From Flagellimonas oceanensis (GTDB taxonomy: Bacteria; Bacteroidota; Bacteroidia; Flavobacteriales; Flavobacteriaceae), in NCBI RefSeq assembly GCF_003992595.1, contig NZ_RZNA01000049.1, positions 62,001 through 126,000 on the forward strand: a stretch of DNA of 64,000 nucleotides, written 5' to 3'. The notes beneath the pieces were generated by a model, which was not told the origin of the DNA, ran no database searches, and saw nothing but the letters and a program-made list of their open reading frames with translations. Both the position numbers and the translations under genes were made by a program. Positions 1 through 8,273 of the stretch are shown here, piece after piece (the stretch's first letter is position 1; the number at the start of each line of letters is the position of its first letter).

Positions 1-148
1 CAACCGTGGTCAGCAAGGCCAATGTAAATAGTAGCCAATCAAACTGGTTTTCCATTACGGCCAATGCCGTTCCTGCTATAATTCCGGATAAAGAAAGTGG
101 AAGTGTGCGAAGTCTAGCAGCTTGTACCCAAGCCTTTGTGTTTCCCAA
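1..148 (-). CDS. menA: MenA, 1,4-dihydroxy-2-naphthoate prenyltransferase (N-terminal part only)
   Basis: Not in the ORF track because the window edge cuts it. Reading the minus strand gives LGNTKAWVQAARLRTLPLSL followed by SGIIAGTALAVMENQFDWLL. The WVQAARLRTLPLSLSGII stretch is typical of the MenA N-terminus and its first membrane helix. MenA attaches the polyprenyl tail to DHNA in the inner membrane, the step before MenG methylation. An in-frame TAA lies a few codons upstream and there is no ATG, so a TTG at 146-148 is the likely start, just after the stop of the SPOR-like gene. Only about 49 residues are visible. Its position downstream of menI-menF-menD supports the call. Confidence 0.85.
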   Translation of the reverse strand, partial: MGNTKAWVQAARLRTLPLSLSGIIAGTALAVMENQFDWLLFTLALLTTV

Positions 149-150
149 GA

Positions 151-750
151 TTAATACGGATCTTCTATTTTAACTCTTTGGCCATCTTGGTAAGATGCCA
201 CGAATGCATCTTGGAATCCCATTTGTACCAATTGTTTTCTGAACTTCTGTGCTTCTTCCAAGGTTTCAAAATTACCCAAGGAATAAGCATAAAAAGGGTT
301 CGTCTTCACAAAAAGAGTGTTGGTCAATGCCTCTGAGGCTAAAGTCACATTGTTTTCAACAAAGGATTTTACCTGTACGGAATAGATTTTTTCTTTGTTC
401 AAAAACTCTTTGGCCAAGTAGAACTCCCTCACCAAGCTCAACTCTTCATTTTGATCCCTAAGATTGTCTATTCGTGCTTTGATCACATCCAAACTATCAA
501 TGGAAACAAGTACATTACTTTGATTATCAAAAGATTGCTTACTACTAAGCCCTGCGGTAAACGATGTAATAGCCAAAGTTCCAATGACAAACAGACCAAC
601 AAAACCTAGAAGAATGTTTCGTTGCAGTTTGATTTTACGCAGGTCTTTATTCTTATATTTTATCTGATCGAGAAGTCTTTCGTTGATAATCTGGGCCTTG
701 TCTATATCCTTATGAAGGTCCAACAAATCGCTTTCTTCAATAAAAGGCAT
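151..750 (-). CDS. Single-pass membrane protein with C-terminal SPOR-like domain
   Basis: This 199-residue protein has a charged, coiled-coil-like N-terminus (about residues 1-45, HKDIDKAQIINERLLDQI), one membrane helix (about 47-68, ILLGFVGLFVIGTLAITSF), a periplasmic coiled-coil linker and a C-terminal segment reading YSLGNFETLEEAQKFRKQL. That last segment resembles SPOR domains, which bind denuded peptidoglycan glycan strands. A role at the cell envelope is therefore inferred. The gene ends 3 nt before the probable menA start, so the two are probably co-transcribed. A TAnnTTTG box on the minus strand (820-827) lies about 70 nt upstream. I do not recognise a named gene. Confidence 0.75.
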   Translation of the reverse strand: MPFIEESDLLDLHKDIDKAQIINERLLDQIKYKNKDLRKIKLQRNILLGFVGLFVIGTLAITSFTAGLSSKQSFDNQSNVLVSIDSLDVIKARIDNLRDQNEELSLVREFYLAKEFLNKEKIYSVQVKSFVENNVTLASEALTNTLFVKTNPFYAYSLGNFETLEEAQKFRKQLVQMGFQDAFVASYQDGQRVKIEDPY

Positions 751-901
751 ATTGTGAAGGGGTTATAATTATGTGCTATGCTAAATGCATAACAACCAAT
801 AAGTTAATCTGAATCCCTACAAAAATAAAATATTTACCTAAAGAAAAAAACTTTACAGCCCTAAAGCTTGCAAGAATCAAGCCTTGACGGACATTTTTCC
901 A

Positions 902-1732
902 TTACAGCATGTGTATACCATCATCCTGAATATTGATTTTTCTCTGACGGTACAAAATACCCACACCTTTTTTAAAGGCCTTTTTGCTCAAATGCAGGGT
1001 TTTCTTGATTTCTTCTGGAGATGATTTGTCGTGCAAGGGCAAAAAACCTCCGTTCTCTACGAGTTTATCCAAAATCATTTTGGCCGTGGGCTCCAGCATT
1101 TTGGCACCAATGGGCTGTAGGGAAATATCTATCTTTTTGTCCTCCCTTACATTTTTGACGAACCCTCTTAAACGGTCTCCAACAGTTACAGGTTTAAAAA
1201 TGTCACTATCAAAAATGAGTCCTTTGTGACGGTCATCCACAATAACCTCCCACCCCAAAGGGGTTTTTCTATGCACCAACAAATCAACAGGGTCGTTCTG
1301 TTCATAGGTGACGTCCTCGTTGGACAAAAACTTGTCCACCCTACTGGATCCGGTCAAGCGCATACTCTCTTCGTCCATATAGCAATGTACAATGTACTTA
1401 TTGCCTTCTTCCATACGCTGGGACTGTTCCCTAAATGGAACAAGCAGGTGTTTTTCCAGACCCCAATCCATGAAGGCTCCATATGCCCCCACTTCTACCA
1501 CTTCCAGACAAGCAAAGCCATTACGTATTATTTTTGGCTCCAAGGTCGTAGATATAGGACGTTCGGCATTGTCCAAGTAACAAAATACCTCCATTTCCTG
1601 GTCAATCTGAAAATCTTCGGGGACATATTTGTTGGGCAATAGAATTTCCGTGCCTTCATCGTCTCCTAAAAAAAGTCCTATACTGGTGCTCCTGAGCACC
1701 TTAAGGGTATTGTAGTTTCCCAATTCTATCAT
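902..1732 (-). CDS. CvfB-like S1-domain RNA-binding protein
   Basis: The 276-residue product contains tandem OB/S1-like modules (GLFLGDDEGTEILLPNKYVP near the start; GAYGAFMDWGLEKHLLVPF near residues 80-100; LIFDSDIFKPVTVGDRLRGFVKNV near 190-210) and a C-terminal winged-helix-like end (HLSKKAFKKGVGILYRQRKI). This is the CvfB/YitL layout: several S1 domains followed by a wHTH. Family members bind RNA; the first was described as a virulence regulator in Staphylococcus. The ORF track starts 8 codons earlier, but homologues normally begin at MIELGNYNTL, so I use 1732. It sits between the glycosyltransferase and the SPOR-like gene, all on the minus strand. Confidence 0.8.
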   Translation of the reverse strand: MIELGNYNTLKVLRSTSIGLFLGDDEGTEILLPNKYVPEDFQIDQEMEVFCYLDNAERPISTTLEPKIIRNGFACLEVVEVGAYGAFMDWGLEKHLLVPFREQSQRMEEGNKYIVHCYMDEESMRLTGSSRVDKFLSNEDVTYEQNDPVDLLVHRKTPLGWEVIVDDRHKGLIFDSDIFKPVTVGDRLRGFVKNVREDKKIDISLQPIGAKMLEPTAKMILDKLVENGGFLPLHDKSSPEEIKKTLHLSKKAFKKGVGILYRQRKINIQDDGIHML

Positions 1733-1776
1733 TTGGCAAAGGTAGCTGTAAATCATGGGTATAAAAAACCATTCCC

Positions 1777-2796
1777 TTAAGTCAATTTTTTCAACAATTG
1801 ATAAGATCGAAAAGATACATTAAGCAAAGGCTTAGAGTTGAAAATGAAAACCAGAGTCCTGTTCAATAAACTATCAAATCCATTGACCTTCGGAAAAAAA
1901 CGAAATGGATATGCATCTTTTTCCCTATATATTTCTAAATCTTTACTCAACTCTTTAAAACTAAAATCAGATTTGAAGTATCGAACTATTGAAATCAGAA
2001 CATACCTTTCTTTTTTGGCTTTTAACATCTTCAAACAATCTATATTCTCGCCTTTATTTTCATTTTCAATTGATTTTATCAACTCATCTTGCTTTTCTAT
2101 TGCAAAAGCTAAATCCTTAAAATGGGTTTTCAAATGCTTTTTGGATTTGTTTCGAGTAATAGAATTGTTGGACATGTAGTATCTGTATACATCATAGTTC
2201 AAGTAAACTACTCTTTCTGCCTTACTAAAAAGAATAGGGGTTATATATGAATCCTGCAGAAACTTTCTGTGATAAAAAGTTACCTTACAATTATGGTAAA
2301 ATTGTCTTCTTATAAAATACCACCAAACCTCAGGTTTGAAATTATGTTTACCTATAAACTGTGTGCCTTTCATAACAGAAACAGGCTTGTCTTCATCAAT
2401 ATTATCAGATTTGGACAGTGAATGACTTGTTACTTGTTTACTGTTAAATCCTATAATATCCAAATCATTTGTAATTGCTAAATTCAATATCTTTTCTAAG
2501 GTATTGGCAGCTATATAGTCATCAGCATCCACGAAATATAAATAGTGACCACATGCAATATCTACACCTCTATTTCTAGCGCCTCCATTGCCTTTGTTTT
2601 CCTGATTTATTAGCTTAATATTTCCGTGTTCTGCTATGAGTCCTCGAACAATAGATTCTGTAGCATCTGTAGACCCATCATTTACCACAATGATTTCATA
2701 ACGTGATGAATCTATATTCTGGTTGAGCAAGCTTTTCAAACAAATTTCTATATGTGACTCAACATTATATGCTGGAATAACAATACTTAAATCCAC
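1777..2796 (-). CDS. Family 2 glycosyltransferase (GT-A fold)
   Basis: The N-terminal half is a clear GT2 catalytic domain: SIVIPAYNVESHIEICLKSL, then IIVVNDGSTDAT (nucleotide binding), NKGNGGARNRGVDIACG, and a metal-binding DAD triplet at about residues 90-92 in YFVDADDYI. Such enzymes transfer a sugar from a nucleotide-sugar to polysaccharide, LPS or protein glycans at the cytoplasmic face. The C-terminal third is poorly conserved and sets specificity, so no acceptor can be named. The gene is visibly richer in A+T than its neighbours, and a terminator separates it from the upstream men genes. Both hint at later insertion. 339 residues is ordinary for the family. Confidence 0.88.
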   Translation of the reverse strand: MDLSIVIPAYNVESHIEICLKSLLNQNIDSSRYEIIVVNDGSTDATESIVRGLIAEHGNIKLINQENKGNGGARNRGVDIACGHYLYFVDADDYIAANTLEKILNLAITNDLDIIGFNSKQVTSHSLSKSDNIDEDKPVSVMKGTQFIGKHNFKPEVWWYFIRRQFYHNCKVTFYHRKFLQDSYITPILFSKAERVVYLNYDVYRYYMSNNSITRNKSKKHLKTHFKDLAFAIEKQDELIKSIENENKGENIDCLKMLKAKKERYVLISIVRYFKSDFSFKELSKDLEIYREKDAYPFRFFPKVNGFDSLLNRTLVFIFNSKPLLNVSFRSYQLLKKLT

Positions 2797-2877
2797 TTAA
2801 TCAGTTTTAAATTAACAAACGATTTTATAAGGCAAATATCAAGACAAGCATCTGGGGTTTAAACTTATTTCTTTCAA

Positions 2878-2912
2878 ATAAAAAAGCTGCCCTTATTTGG
2901 ACAGCTTCTTTA
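2878..2912 (-). terminator. Rho-independent terminator of the men/DUF2853 operon
   Basis: Read on the minus strand, AAGCTGTCC and GGGCAGCTT form a 9-bp stem (one G-U) around a short loop and are followed by TTTTTT. It lies just downstream of the DUF2853 stop codon and marks the end of the menI-menF-menD-DUF2853 transcript. Confidence 0.8.
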
Positions 2913-2926
2913 AACGGGTCGTAATC

Positions 2927-3268
2927 TTAATTATAAACCGATTCTTTTCCAAAGTGCTTCGTCAACATGTAATAGATTACCGCACGATGTTTATTCTTTT
3001 CCGACTTTCCGTACGCATCAATAACACTATTGATGGATTCCATCAATGCAGGGGTCTCCGCCAATCCCAATTTCTTGATCAAAAAATTGTTCTTGACCGT
3101 TTCCAATTCCTTATCATCGGAACCAGAAACTTTGGAAGCATCCAAATTATAAATAGCAGGACCCAATCCTATCGCAACTTTTGTCAGCAGATCCATATCC
3201 GGAGTTTGCCCAAATTTACTTTTGATGTCCTCGGCGTACTTTTCAATTAATTCGTCTCTTTTACTCAT
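2927..3268 (-). CDS. DUF2853 family protein
   Basis: This small, soluble, helical protein of 113 residues begins MSKRDELIEKYAEDIKSKFG and contains GLGPAIYNLDASKVSGSDDKEL and AVIYYMLTKHFGKE, matching the DUF2853 family as I know it from Bacteroidota and some proteobacteria. No function is established and no catalytic motif is visible. The gene lies 39 nt downstream of menD on the same strand and is followed by a terminator, so it is probably the last gene of the menaquinone transcript. Whether it contributes to menaquinone synthesis is unknown. Confidence 0.85.
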   Translation of the reverse strand: MSKRDELIEKYAEDIKSKFGQTPDMDLLTKVAIGLGPAIYNLDASKVSGSDDKELETVKNNFLIKKLGLAETPALMESINSVIDAYGKSEKNKHRAVIYYMLTKHFGKESVYN

Positions 3269-3307
3269 AATGTGTTAGTGTTCTTAATGGATTTTAAAGC
3301 AAAGGTT

Positions 3308-5047
3308 CTAAGATATGAAATCGAAGTACCCAAGCAAAATTTTATTGTTCAAAACCCGTGGTGTGGCGACTTCCAAGATTTTCGGCCTGTCTGATTTTGC
3401 ATATAGTTTCTGTAATGCTTCATCCAATTCTGCCTCGTTTTTTGCATGGATATGTTCAAAACCATACATTTCTGCCAAATGTTCAGCGGATAAGTCGTGA
3501 CTGGTCTCAAAAAAGGTCTCAAACTCTTCCGTATCCTCTTTGCCTGGCAAAATCCTGAAAATGCCCCCTCCTGAATTATTGATGAGCACAATCCTGAAAT
3601 CAGGTCTCATATACTTGTTCCACAATGCGTTGCTGTCATAAAAGAAACTCAGGTCGCCCGTAAGTAAAACGGTGGGTTCCTTACTGTAAATGGAACTTCC
3701 CACGGCCGTGGAAGTAGTACCATCTATGCCGCTTGTACCACGATTGCAAAATACCTGAAGGGATTCATCCAAAGTAAAAAGTTGTGCATACCTTACGGTG
3801 GAGCTATTGGCCAAATGTACCTGATACCCTTTGGGTATGTTTTTTAAGATTCGGTCAAAAGCGATAAAATCCGAAAATGGAATTTCCTTCAAATAGTCCT
3901 TACGCTTTTTCTCGTAATTATCTTTTTTATGTTCCCAAAATGCCTTGAAATCACTATCGCCGGAACCATTGGCCCCCATCTTTTCAAAAAATTGATTGGG
4001 GTCGGCTTTAATATGCTTTGTCAAGCAATAAAAGGTATCATTGGCTTTTTTTGTATCGATATGCCAATGTTGCTTGGGCCTGTACTCCCGTAAAAAGGCC
4101 TTTATTTTTTTGGACACGATCAGTCCACCAAAGGTTACCAAAAGTTCTGGTTGCAACTTTTGAAAAAGCTCCTCCCTGTTTTTGGATTTTTCAATGGGAG
4201 CGATGATACTATCGATACTCTCAAAAAAGTTGGGATGGTGCAGATTCGATGTCGTTTCTGTAAACAAAACCGTATTGGGGTCGTTGGCCAAAAGCTCCAA
4301 GACTCCTTCATCAATAGCATTGGGATGATTTACACCGACCAAAACCATTTTCCGAGAACTGGTATTCCATATCGCGGCCAAATTGTCCCAATTATCATCC
4401 ATCGGGTTTGATGGGTTTGCTAAAGCTTCCAAATTTTGGATTTGTACCGAGGGCTCTTCTACCCTTCCATACAAGGGCTCCTCAAAGGGAATGTTGATAT
4501 GAACAGGATATTTGTCATCAAAAGCGACGGCAAGGGCCTTGACAATCTCTTTCTCGTTATGTTGTTGTACCTCCTCTTGACTGTTTTTCAACAACGACTT
4601 TCCATATTTTGAAATGGTCTGCGTGGCATGGGAAACATCCTGTTTCAAATTAGCCGAATAGCCAATGTGCTTTTCCAATACATTTTCCTGTCGTATCGTC
4701 TGTCCGTCCCCAATGTCTATCCTGTAACTGGGCCTATCCGCAGATACTACAATCAACGGGATGTCGCTATAAAATGCTTCCGCCACAGCGGGATAAAAAT
4801 TCAACATCGCACTACCCGAAGAACAAAGCACGGCCACGGGCTCCTGCAGGTGTTGTGCCATGCCCATGGCAAAAAAGGCGGCACAGCGTTCATCTACAAT
4901 GCTGAAACATTTAAAAAATGGATTTTTAGTGAAACTTATGGTCAATGGGGCGTTTCTGGACCCCGGGGAGATAACTATATTTTTAACACCCTTTGATTTA
5001 AAGTACAAAACCAAAGTCTGTGCAGCGGGTATATCTGAGTACATCAT
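3308..5047 (-). CDS. menD: MenD, SEPHCHC synthase
   Basis: This 579-residue thiamine diphosphate enzyme condenses isochorismate with 2-oxoglutarate to give SEPHCHC in menaquinone synthesis. The N-terminal domain shows VISPGSRNAPLTISF and DERCAAFFAMGMAQ, with the conserved Glu used in ThDP activation. The C-terminal ThDP-binding part reads NRGTSGIDGTTSTAVGSS, then TGDLSFFYDSNALW and INNSGGGIFRILPG. These segments are characteristic of MenD rather than of acetolactate synthase relatives. Length is normal. It follows menF by about 55 nt and precedes DUF2853. Confidence 0.95.
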   Translation of the reverse strand: MMYSDIPAAQTLVLYFKSKGVKNIVISPGSRNAPLTISFTKNPFFKCFSIVDERCAAFFAMGMAQHLQEPVAVLCSSGSAMLNFYPAVAEAFYSDIPLIVVSADRPSYRIDIGDGQTIRQENVLEKHIGYSANLKQDVSHATQTISKYGKSLLKNSQEEVQQHNEKEIVKALAVAFDDKYPVHINIPFEEPLYGRVEEPSVQIQNLEALANPSNPMDDNWDNLAAIWNTSSRKMVLVGVNHPNAIDEGVLELLANDPNTVLFTETTSNLHHPNFFESIDSIIAPIEKSKNREELFQKLQPELLVTFGGLIVSKKIKAFLREYRPKQHWHIDTKKANDTFYCLTKHIKADPNQFFEKMGANGSGDSDFKAFWEHKKDNYEKKRKDYLKEIPFSDFIAFDRILKNIPKGYQVHLANSSTVRYAQLFTLDESLQVFCNRGTSGIDGTTSTAVGSSIYSKEPTVLLTGDLSFFYDSNALWNKYMRPDFRIVLINNSGGGIFRILPGKEDTEEFETFFETSHDLSAEHLAEMYGFEHIHAKNEAELDEALQKLYAKSDRPKILEVATPRVLNNKILLGYFDFIS

Positions 5048-5102
5048 GGACTACAAAAATACATCATCTGTGTGGTAAAAAGCCAATATAGAGCTTATGA
5101 AT

Positions 5103-6164
5103 TTACAGGATGCCCAACATGGTTTTACTCTTGTTCTGGGTCTCTTCCCATTCGCTTTCCGGGTTGGATGCTTCCGTGATTCCGCCTCCGACAAAAATGG
5201 ATGCTTTACCATTCTCCAACTGCATGCACCTTAAGTTAACGAACAACGACAATTCTCCCTGTCCATTTAAGTTCAGCTCGCCCAAAAAACCTGTGTAGAA
5301 TGTTCTTTTGTAGTTTTCGTTGGCCTTAATAAATTGTGTGGCCTCACCTGTGGGTATTCCACACACCGCAGGGGTTGGGTGCAATGCCCTGATAACTTCC
5401 TCAACCTTTAGGTTAGGCATCATGCTGCCGCGTACCTCGGAGCGTAAGTGCCATAAATTCCCCGCCCTCACGGATTCCGCTTCATCTATTTCCAAGCGCT
5501 CCATGGTATGGGCCAGTTTATCCCCAATGTACTCGGATACCATTTGCTGTTCCTCTATCTCCTTCTTTCCCCATTTTGGTTTTACATTTTCCACGTAGGG
5601 CAAGGTGGCAGCCAAAGACATGGTCTGTAATTTTTTGTCCCTGACTTTGACCAAGGTTTCGGGGGTTGCACCGCACCAAATTCCTACTTTGGGATGATGG
5701 AAAAGATAGCCAAAGGCGTTGGGATATTTGTTGAGAAGCGTTTTTAATATTTTGATGGGCGATTTAGAAACGGTAACCTCAATCTTTCTGGAAAGCACTA
5801 CTTTTTGAAGCCTTCCTTTTTCAATTTCCTTGATACCGCTTTTTACCAAATTGATATGCGCTTCCCGCCCCGATTCATCCAAAGAAATGCTATTTGTGTC
5901 TTGGGACGCTTCATAATGAAACTTTCCTTTCCAAATCTCATCAGGTTGAATCAAAACAACCTTATCTTCTGAATCAAAAGGGGCAAAAACAAATCCTTTT
6001 TCCGTAAAATCCTTGGAGTGATGAAGTGCAGCATCAGCCTGAAAAACCCCTGAAATTTCATCTTCGTTGGGTTTCCTGTACAATGCAAATGGCAAACCTT
6101 CATCGAGACAGGTCTCTACCCTATCCAAAATCTCCTGAAGGTTCTTAGTTTTTGGGTAGTGCAA
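5103..6164 (-). CDS. menF: MenF-type isochorismate synthase
   Basis: The 353-residue protein is a chorismate-binding enzyme converting chorismate to isochorismate, the entry step to menaquinone. Diagnostic segments are GIWCGATPETLVKVRDKKLQTMSLAATLP, HPTPAVCGIPTGEA, FYTGFLGEL and FVGGGITEASNPESEWEETQNKS, carrying the Mg2+-binding glutamates. Compared with longer MenF/EntC proteins it lacks much of the variable N-terminus, as is usual in Bacteroidota. The start overlaps the end of the thioesterase gene by 20 nt, which suggests translational coupling. Its place before menD supports a menaquinone rather than a siderophore role. Confidence 0.92.
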   Translation of the reverse strand: MHYPKTKNLQEILDRVETCLDEGLPFALYRKPNEDEISGVFQADAALHHSKDFTEKGFVFAPFDSEDKVVLIQPDEIWKGKFHYEASQDTNSISLDESGREAHINLVKSGIKEIEKGRLQKVVLSRKIEVTVSKSPIKILKTLLNKYPNAFGYLFHHPKVGIWCGATPETLVKVRDKKLQTMSLAATLPYVENVKPKWGKKEIEEQQMVSEYIGDKLAHTMERLEIDEAESVRAGNLWHLRSEVRGSMMPNLKVEEVIRALHPTPAVCGIPTGEATQFIKANENYKRTFYTGFLGELNLNGQGELSLFVNLRCMQLENGKASIFVGGGITEASNPESEWEETQNKSKTMLGIL

Positions 6165-6567
6165 TGGTGGTCAGTTTACAGTTGGAAATCAAACGGTCCT
6201 CTTCATCGGTAATTTTTATTTCCCACAATTGCGTGGTTCTCCCTTTGTGAAGTATGGAGGCCCTGGCATACACAAAGCCTTCTTTTATGGAACGAACATG
6301 GTTAGCAGCGATTTCAATGCCTCGAACAAAAAACTTTTGTCCGTCCAAGAAAATATAGGAAGCTGCACTCCCCACACTTTCGGCCAAAGCTACGGAAGCC
6401 CCTCCGTGCAATACACCATCAGGCTGGTGGACTTTTGGTGTGACGGGCATTTTGGCCAAGAGAAAATTTTCGCCTACATCAATATACGTTATGTCCAATG
6501 TTTCCATTAATGTGCCTTTGCAAATTTCGTTGCAAACAGACAGAATCTTCTCTTTGTGTTCGTTCAT
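6145..6567 (-). CDS. menI: Hotdog-fold thioesterase, MenI-like (DHNA-CoA thioesterase candidate)
   Basis: This 140-residue protein is a 4HBT/PaaI-type hotdog thioesterase. The core reads HQPDGVLHGGASVALAESVGSAASY and later EIAANHVRSIKEG. By my recollection these match E. coli MenI (YdiI) closely, including the Glu in LAES that acts as the catalytic base. Being first in the operon with menF and menD, the likely substrate is 1,4-dihydroxy-2-naphthoyl-CoA. PaaI-like phenylacetyl-CoA thioesterase activity is the alternative. The ORF track starts 24 codons upstream; MNEHKEK at 6567 fits family length better and leaves room for the divergent promoter region. Confidence 0.78.
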   Translation of the reverse strand: MNEHKEKILSVCNEICKGTLMETLDITYIDVGENFLLAKMPVTPKVHQPDGVLHGGASVALAESVGSAASYIFLDGQKFFVRGIEIAANHVRSIKEGFVYARASILHKGRTTQLWEIKITDEEDRLISNCKLTTIALPKN

Positions 6568-6628
6568 CCCTCTAATTTTTGTAAAATTACACAAAGCTTT
6601 GCCAATATCTAAATCAGCATTTTTAAAC

Positions 6629-7273
6629 ATGTCCAACACAGAGAAGACTGTTACCTACACTTCCGAGAATACATACCTGACGCAGAATGAATTAACCCCG
6701 AAAACCAAGAATGTATGGTTGGTTTTTCATGGAATCGGTTATTTGAGCCGCTATTTTGTGAAGTATTTCAATGGGCTTGATGCTGAGGAAAACTACATTA
6801 TTGTTCCCCAAGCTCCTTCCAAGTATTATCTGAAGAACGAGTACAAATATGTTGGCGCAAGTTGGCTGACCAAGGAAAACACCCAAACGGAAATCAAGAA
6901 TGTACTCAACTATATTGATGCGGTACTGGAAGCTGAAGAAATCCCAGAAAATGTAAACCTTATGCTCTTCGGGTTTTCGCAAGGGGTTTCCGTGGCTACG
7001 CGATGGCTGGCCAGCAAAAAGGCAAATTGTAAACTAGTGGCTTTGTATGCCGGTGGTATCCCCAATGAATTGACAGCGAAGGATTTTGATTTTTTGGATT
7101 TCGACTCTACTGATATAAAAATTATCTACGGCGACCAAGACCAATACTTGACCCCAGACCGATTGAAAAGCGAAAAAGTTAAAATTGACAAACTGTTCAA
7201 AGGCTATGCTGAAACCATCACATTTAAAGGTGGACATGAAGTAAAGCCAGAAATCATTGAAGGCCTGATTTAA
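6629..7273 (+). CDS. Alpha/beta hydrolase, carboxylesterase/phospholipase-like
   Basis: The 214-residue protein has the alpha/beta hydrolase layout: WLVFHGIGYLSRYFV (oxyanion region), the nucleophile elbow GFSQG (Ser near residue 120), a strand ending IIYGDQDQY with the likely acid, and GGHEVKP with the likely catalytic His. The pattern fits the PF02230 carboxylesterase group. The ORF track extends upstream into the menI gene; I place the start at the ATG at 6629 (MSNTEKTV). It is transcribed divergently from menI with about 60 nt between them. The gene order alone does not make it MenH, which has a different signature. Its stop codon overlaps that of the next, convergent gene. Confidence 0.82.
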   Translation: MSNTEKTVTYTSENTYLTQNELTPKTKNVWLVFHGIGYLSRYFVKYFNGLDAEENYIIVPQAPSKYYLKNEYKYVGASWLTKENTQTEIKNVLNYIDAVLEAEEIPENVNLMLFGFSQGVSVATRWLASKKANCKLVALYAGGIPNELTAKDFDFLDFDSTDIKIIYGDQDQYLTPDRLKSEKVKIDKLFKGYAETITFKGGHEVKPEIIEGLI

Positions 7274-8196
7274 TTACTGGTCTCCTCCTTGGAAGCTTCC
7301 TCTTCGTAATATTCGATGGTTCTTGTGGTATATGTGTTTCCTGGAGTAACAATCTGCTTTACCCAATTGCTGGGTGTATGATTATCGAACTGAAAAATAT
7401 ACTTGTCCGCTGATTCCGTATTTACCGTTTTCTTGATGACCTTGCTCAGCACTCCGTCAGTATAGTGATAGAATTTTTTTTTCTGTGATACGAACTCCTT
7501 TCCTGCTACATCATACAGAAAATCTTCACTTGTAACCAGCTTACCTGCACTATTGAAAACCTCTTCGTTTGCAATATTGGGTTCTCCATCGATATACTCC
7601 TTGGTCAAAATAACCTCATATTCGCCATTCGCGCCTTTTTTGGTGGAAGTCCTAACTGATTTTTGCAAGATTCCATTGGTAAAAGTGCTAACCGTCTTTT
7701 CGTTTTTTACCTGAGTATATTCAAAAGTGGTCTCGTCCACCCCTTCGCCGTTGGATGTAATGATGCGGGTCAATTTTCCTTCCTCATCATAATGGTAGTG
7801 CTGCTGCTCCAAGAACTGTTTGTCATAGGAAATTATCTTTTCAATGATCTTACGATTGGGAACCGTATCCAATTCATAAAAATTGGCCATGGAAGTGGAT
7901 TCATCCAAAACGTTGCCCTTATAGCTTTCCATGCGCTTCTCCACCAACTCACCTTCATTGTATTTGTAATAGGTAATGTCCTGGTCGGTCTCGTTGTATT
8001 GGGTAATTGTCTTGGTCAGTACACCATCCTTGTTGAATTCAAATAATTCCTTGCCATAATCGGTACTTACAAGGCACGATTTAACCTGCCCTTTGAGATC
8101 AAAGTCTTCAACAGTAAAGATTTGAACCTCTTGGGACCAAATTCCAAGGCTATGAATAAATGAAAAAAGGAGTAGTATGGTGTAGTGTTTTTTCAT
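7270..8196 (-). CDS. Secreted protein with YD-repeat-like strands, function unknown
   Basis: A signal peptide is evident (MKKHYTILLLFSFIHSLGIWSQ, cleavage after about residue 22). The remaining ~285 residues contain recurring units such as LFEFNKDGVLTKTITQYN, YYKYNEGELVEKRMESY and YHYDEEGKLTRIITSNGEG, which resemble short RHS/YD-type or MORN-like beta repeats in small lipoproteins of Bacteroidota. It is probably periplasmic or on the outer membrane. No catalytic motif is visible. The stop codon overlaps by 2 nt that of the convergent hydrolase gene. I do not recognise a named family with certainty. Confidence 0.7.
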   Translation of the reverse strand: MKKHYTILLLFSFIHSLGIWSQEVQIFTVEDFDLKGQVKSCLVSTDYGKELFEFNKDGVLTKTITQYNETDQDITYYKYNEGELVEKRMESYKGNVLDESTSMANFYELDTVPNRKIIEKIISYDKQFLEQQHYHYDEEGKLTRIITSNGEGVDETTFEYTQVKNEKTVSTFTNGILQKSVRTSTKKGANGEYEVILTKEYIDGEPNIANEEVFNSAGKLVTSEDFLYDVAGKEFVSQKKKFYHYTDGVLSKVIKKTVNTESADKYIFQFDNHTPSNWVKQIVTPGNTYTTRTIEYYEEEASKEETSN

Positions 8197-8273
8197 GCTG
8201 TAAAATTAGTCGTTAAAAATGCAACTGAAAAATCTAAACCGCATATATCGTGCCCTAGATGATCAAATGTTAT

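Noticed and set aside
830-900. Weak hairpin AGGCTTG/CAAGCTT downstream of the CvfB-like gene
   Set aside because: Seven base pairs with a G-U and no T run immediately after; insufficient for a terminator call.
6629-7273. Hydrolase beside menI read as MenH
   Set aside because: The protein has the GFSQG elbow and short length of PF02230 esterases, not the MenH signature, and it is transcribed divergently.
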